A DNA stretch of 64,000 nucleotides from Candidatus Rifleibacteriota bacterium. Its GTDB lineage: Bacteria; Muiribacteriota; Ozemobacteria; Ozemobacterales; Ozemobacteraceae. The notes under the pieces are model-generated. The model saw only the letters and a list, made by a program, of their open reading frames with translations. It was not told where the DNA came from and ran no database searches. The stretch is from NCBI GenBank assembly GCA_015233155.1, contig JADFYG010000033.1, positions 1,093 through 65,092 on the forward strand, in the 5' to 3' direction. Position numbers and translations under genes: made by a program. This document shows positions 62,583-64,000 of this stretch, in pieces; within the stretch, counting starts at the first letter, position 1, and each line of letters begins with the position of its first letter.

Positions 62583-63572
62583 CTAGTTTGCCCTTATTTT
62601 GAGAATCTCTTCGCGCAACACCGGAAGCACCTGGAACAAATCACCTACTATTCCGTAATTTGCCAGTTTGAAAATATTCGCATCCGGATCTTTGTTTATT
62701 GCCACAATGACCTTGGATGACGACATCCCGGCAAGATGCTGTATAGCGCCTGAAATGCCGCATGCTATATACAAGGTTGGGCTGACGGCTTTTCCGGTTT
62801 GTCCTACCTGATGCTCATGACTGATCCAGCCGGAATCGACTGCGGCCCTTGATGCTCCTACAGCGGCACCGATATCTTTGGCGAACTCAAACAACAGCTT
62901 GAAGTTTGCCCCGTCTTTCATGCCTCGTCCGCCTGAGACGATAATATCGGCCTCAGCAACATCCAGAATCGCCCCTGCTGACGCGATGATTTCACGGCAA
63001 ACGGTTTTCAGGGAATCCCGGGCCGCGGGCGTCGAAATCTTTTCCACTTCAGGTGCGGCCCCGGCGCCTTTCACTGCTGCCGCGAAAACATTTGGACGCA
63101 GGGAAAGAATGGGGATAGCACCGGCAGCAGCTCCCACTTCGGCAATCACCTTACCGGAATACATGGGTCGGCGCGCACTGATCTTGTCGCCATCAATGCT
63201 CATTCCTATGACATCGGCAATCAAAGCCCCTTTTACGCGCCCGGCAAGTCGCGCGGCGAGATCGCGCCCCGGAAAGGTGGCGCCCACTAATACCGCAACC
63301 GGCTTTACTTTTTCAATAATCGAGGCGAATATCCCCGTATATGGCTCGGTTGTATAATTTGCCAGAGAGGCATCATCAGCAAGATACACCTTCTCCACCC
63401 CTAGACATCCTAATTCACCCGTCAGGCCGGCAACTTCCTTCCCGATCAAAACCGCGGAAAGTTTTGCACCCATGGACTGACACATCTTCTTGCCTTCACC
63501 AGCAAGCTCAGCCGCTATTTTGAGAAGTTTCCCCTGACGAACCTGTACCCAGATGAGAATTTCTTTACTCAT
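62583..63572 (-). CDS. etfA: ETF alpha subunit (no ferredoxin domain)
   Basis: This 329-residue EtfA has the FAD-binding C-terminus (GASRAAVDSGWI, QVGQTGKAVSPTLYIACGISGAIQHL) and the N-terminal EtfAB domain. Unlike the paralog at 9490 it has no N-terminal ferredoxin part. Its place beside the EMO-type protein suggests it is the ETF that delivers electrons from acyl-CoA dehydrogenases to quinone. Confidence 0.94.
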   Translation of the reverse strand: MSKEILIWVQVRQGKLLKIAAELAGEGKKMCQSMGAKLSAVLIGKEVAGLTGELGCLGVEKVYLADDASLANYTTEPYTGIFASIIEKVKPVAVLVGATFPGRDLAARLAGRVKGALIADVIGMSIDGDKISARRPMYSGKVIAEVGAAAGAIPILSLRPNVFAAAVKGAGAAPEVEKISTPAARDSLKTVCREIIASAGAILDVAEADIIVSGGRGMKDGANFKLLFEFAKDIGAAVGASRAAVDSGWISHEHQVGQTGKAVSPTLYIACGISGAIQHLAGMSSSKVIVAINKDPDANIFKLANYGIVGDLFQVLPVLREEILKIRAN

Positions 63573-63592
63573 GATTGTCCTATTCTCCAGTC

Positions 63593-64000
63593 CTAAATGA
63601 CTTTGGCTTCTTCGCGCAAAAGCTTCGCAAGTTCTTTGGCGGCAGTGCCGGAATCGCCTTTCAGAACCTTGCCGACCGGACGTGGCGGCGGAGAAGTGAA
63701 TTTCCCGATCTTAACACGCGGCCCGCTGAATCCTTCCAGATAAGACTTCGAATCAAAGGTTTCCAAAGCCTTCTTGTTGGCGCGCTTGATATCGATGATC
63801 GTTGGAAGCCGGGGCTCATTCAAGCCTTTCTGACATGATATAACCGCCGGAAGAGGGGCTTCCACAACCATCGTGCCACCTTCGATGTCGCGATGACAAA
63901 CGACCTTTTTGCCGTCTCCGGCAATTTCAACCTTCGTCACGACCAACACTTGAGCCAGTCCGAGATTCTCGGCCAGCATCGAACCTACTCCTGCCGTATC
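63593..64000 (-). CDS. etfB: ETF beta subunit, N-terminus cut by window edge
   Basis: The frame is open to the window edge, and the first readable residues DTAGVGSMLAE are part of the DGDTAxVG loop of EtfB. The docking segment LPAVISCQKGLNEPRLPTI is present. About 135 residues remain, so roughly the first half lies outside. It pairs with the EtfA encoded about 20 bases downstream. Confidence 0.92.
   Translation of the reverse strand, partial: DTAGVGSMLAENLGLAQVLVVTKVEIAGDGKKVVCHRDIEGGTMVVEAPLPAVISCQKGLNEPRLPTIIDIKRANKKALETFDSKSYLEGFSGPRVKIGKFTSPPPRPVGKVLKGDSGTAAKELAKLLREEAKVI

Overview
The window comes from a Gram-negative-type bacterium: it has lipoprotein and Sec/Tat signals, a periplasmic DegP and a bc-type complex with a cytochrome c oxidase. 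Nothing here fixes the phylum. The mix (two ETF systems, an ETF:quinone oxidoreductase of the CCG type, SiaABC, fused multidomain regulators, REP-like palindromes) recalls deeply branching respiratory heterotrophs such as Deltaproteobacteria-like or Riflebacteria-like lineages, but that is a guess. No rRNA, CRISPR array, phage or complete insertion sequence was seen.

Layout. 1-2.6 kb: accessory end with two toxin-antitoxin modules (HigB/NadS-like and VapBC), a valine tRNA with a damaged 3' half, and two diverged copies of a ~100-bp repeat carrying a terminator hairpin. 2.7-14.3 kb (minus): M16 peptidase, amidohydrolase, PocR-domain sensor, phosphate butyryltransferase, then acyl-CoA dehydrogenase, ferredoxin-fused EtfA, EtfB and a second acyl-CoA dehydrogenase, then Hpt and a UDP-glucuronate decarboxylase-like protein. 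14.5-19.4 kb: DegP (plus), YihY, and a fused ethanolamine ammonia-lyase EutB-EutC with a signal peptide. 19.6-27.2 kb (minus): a respiratory cluster of Rieske, cytochrome b, pentaheme cytochrome c, SCO, CoxA, CoxC, CoxD, CoxB with a fused cytochrome c, and a heme-O-synthase-like UbiA protein. 27.4-29.5 kb: small lipoprotein, minimal GGDEF protein, acetoacetate decarboxylase homolog. 29.5-37 kb: a signalling block of SiaA-SiaB-SiaC and a class III nucleotidyl cyclase (minus), divergent from one long protein that joins a cyclic-nucleotide-binding domain, a degenerate NtrC-type AAA+ domain and a NapH/NosR-like iron-sulfur membrane domain. 37.3-41.1 kb: a radical SAM/SPASM maturase with small unrecognised ORFs, then two membrane proteins. 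41.1-42.6 kb: LhgO-like oxidase.

42.7-58 kb (plus) is the metabolic centre: 3-hydroxyacyl-CoA dehydrogenase, thiolase, crotonase, then HMG-CoA synthase-thiolase-DUF35 in archaeal order, then methylcrotonyl-CoA carboxylase subunits, a methylglutaconyl-CoA hydratase-like crotonase, an isovaleryl-CoA-type dehydrogenase, a leucine dehydrogenase homolog that lacks its catalytic lysines, and a butyrate kinase fused to a periplasmic-binding-protein-like domain. Read together it is a leucine/isovaleryl-CoA to HMG-CoA to acetyl-CoA route in which HMG-CoA synthase plus thiolase could replace HMG-CoA lyase, none being present in the window. Electrons would pass through EtfAB and the membrane Fe-S oxidoreductase at 60.4-64 kb to quinone and on to the bc/oxidase chain at 20-27 kb.

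The most unusual proteins are the kinase/binding-protein fusion, the dehydrogenase with Arg68 and Ser80, the cyclic-nucleotide/AAA+/Fe-S membrane fusion beside SiaABC-cyclase, the exported EutBC fusion, and the radical SAM locus.
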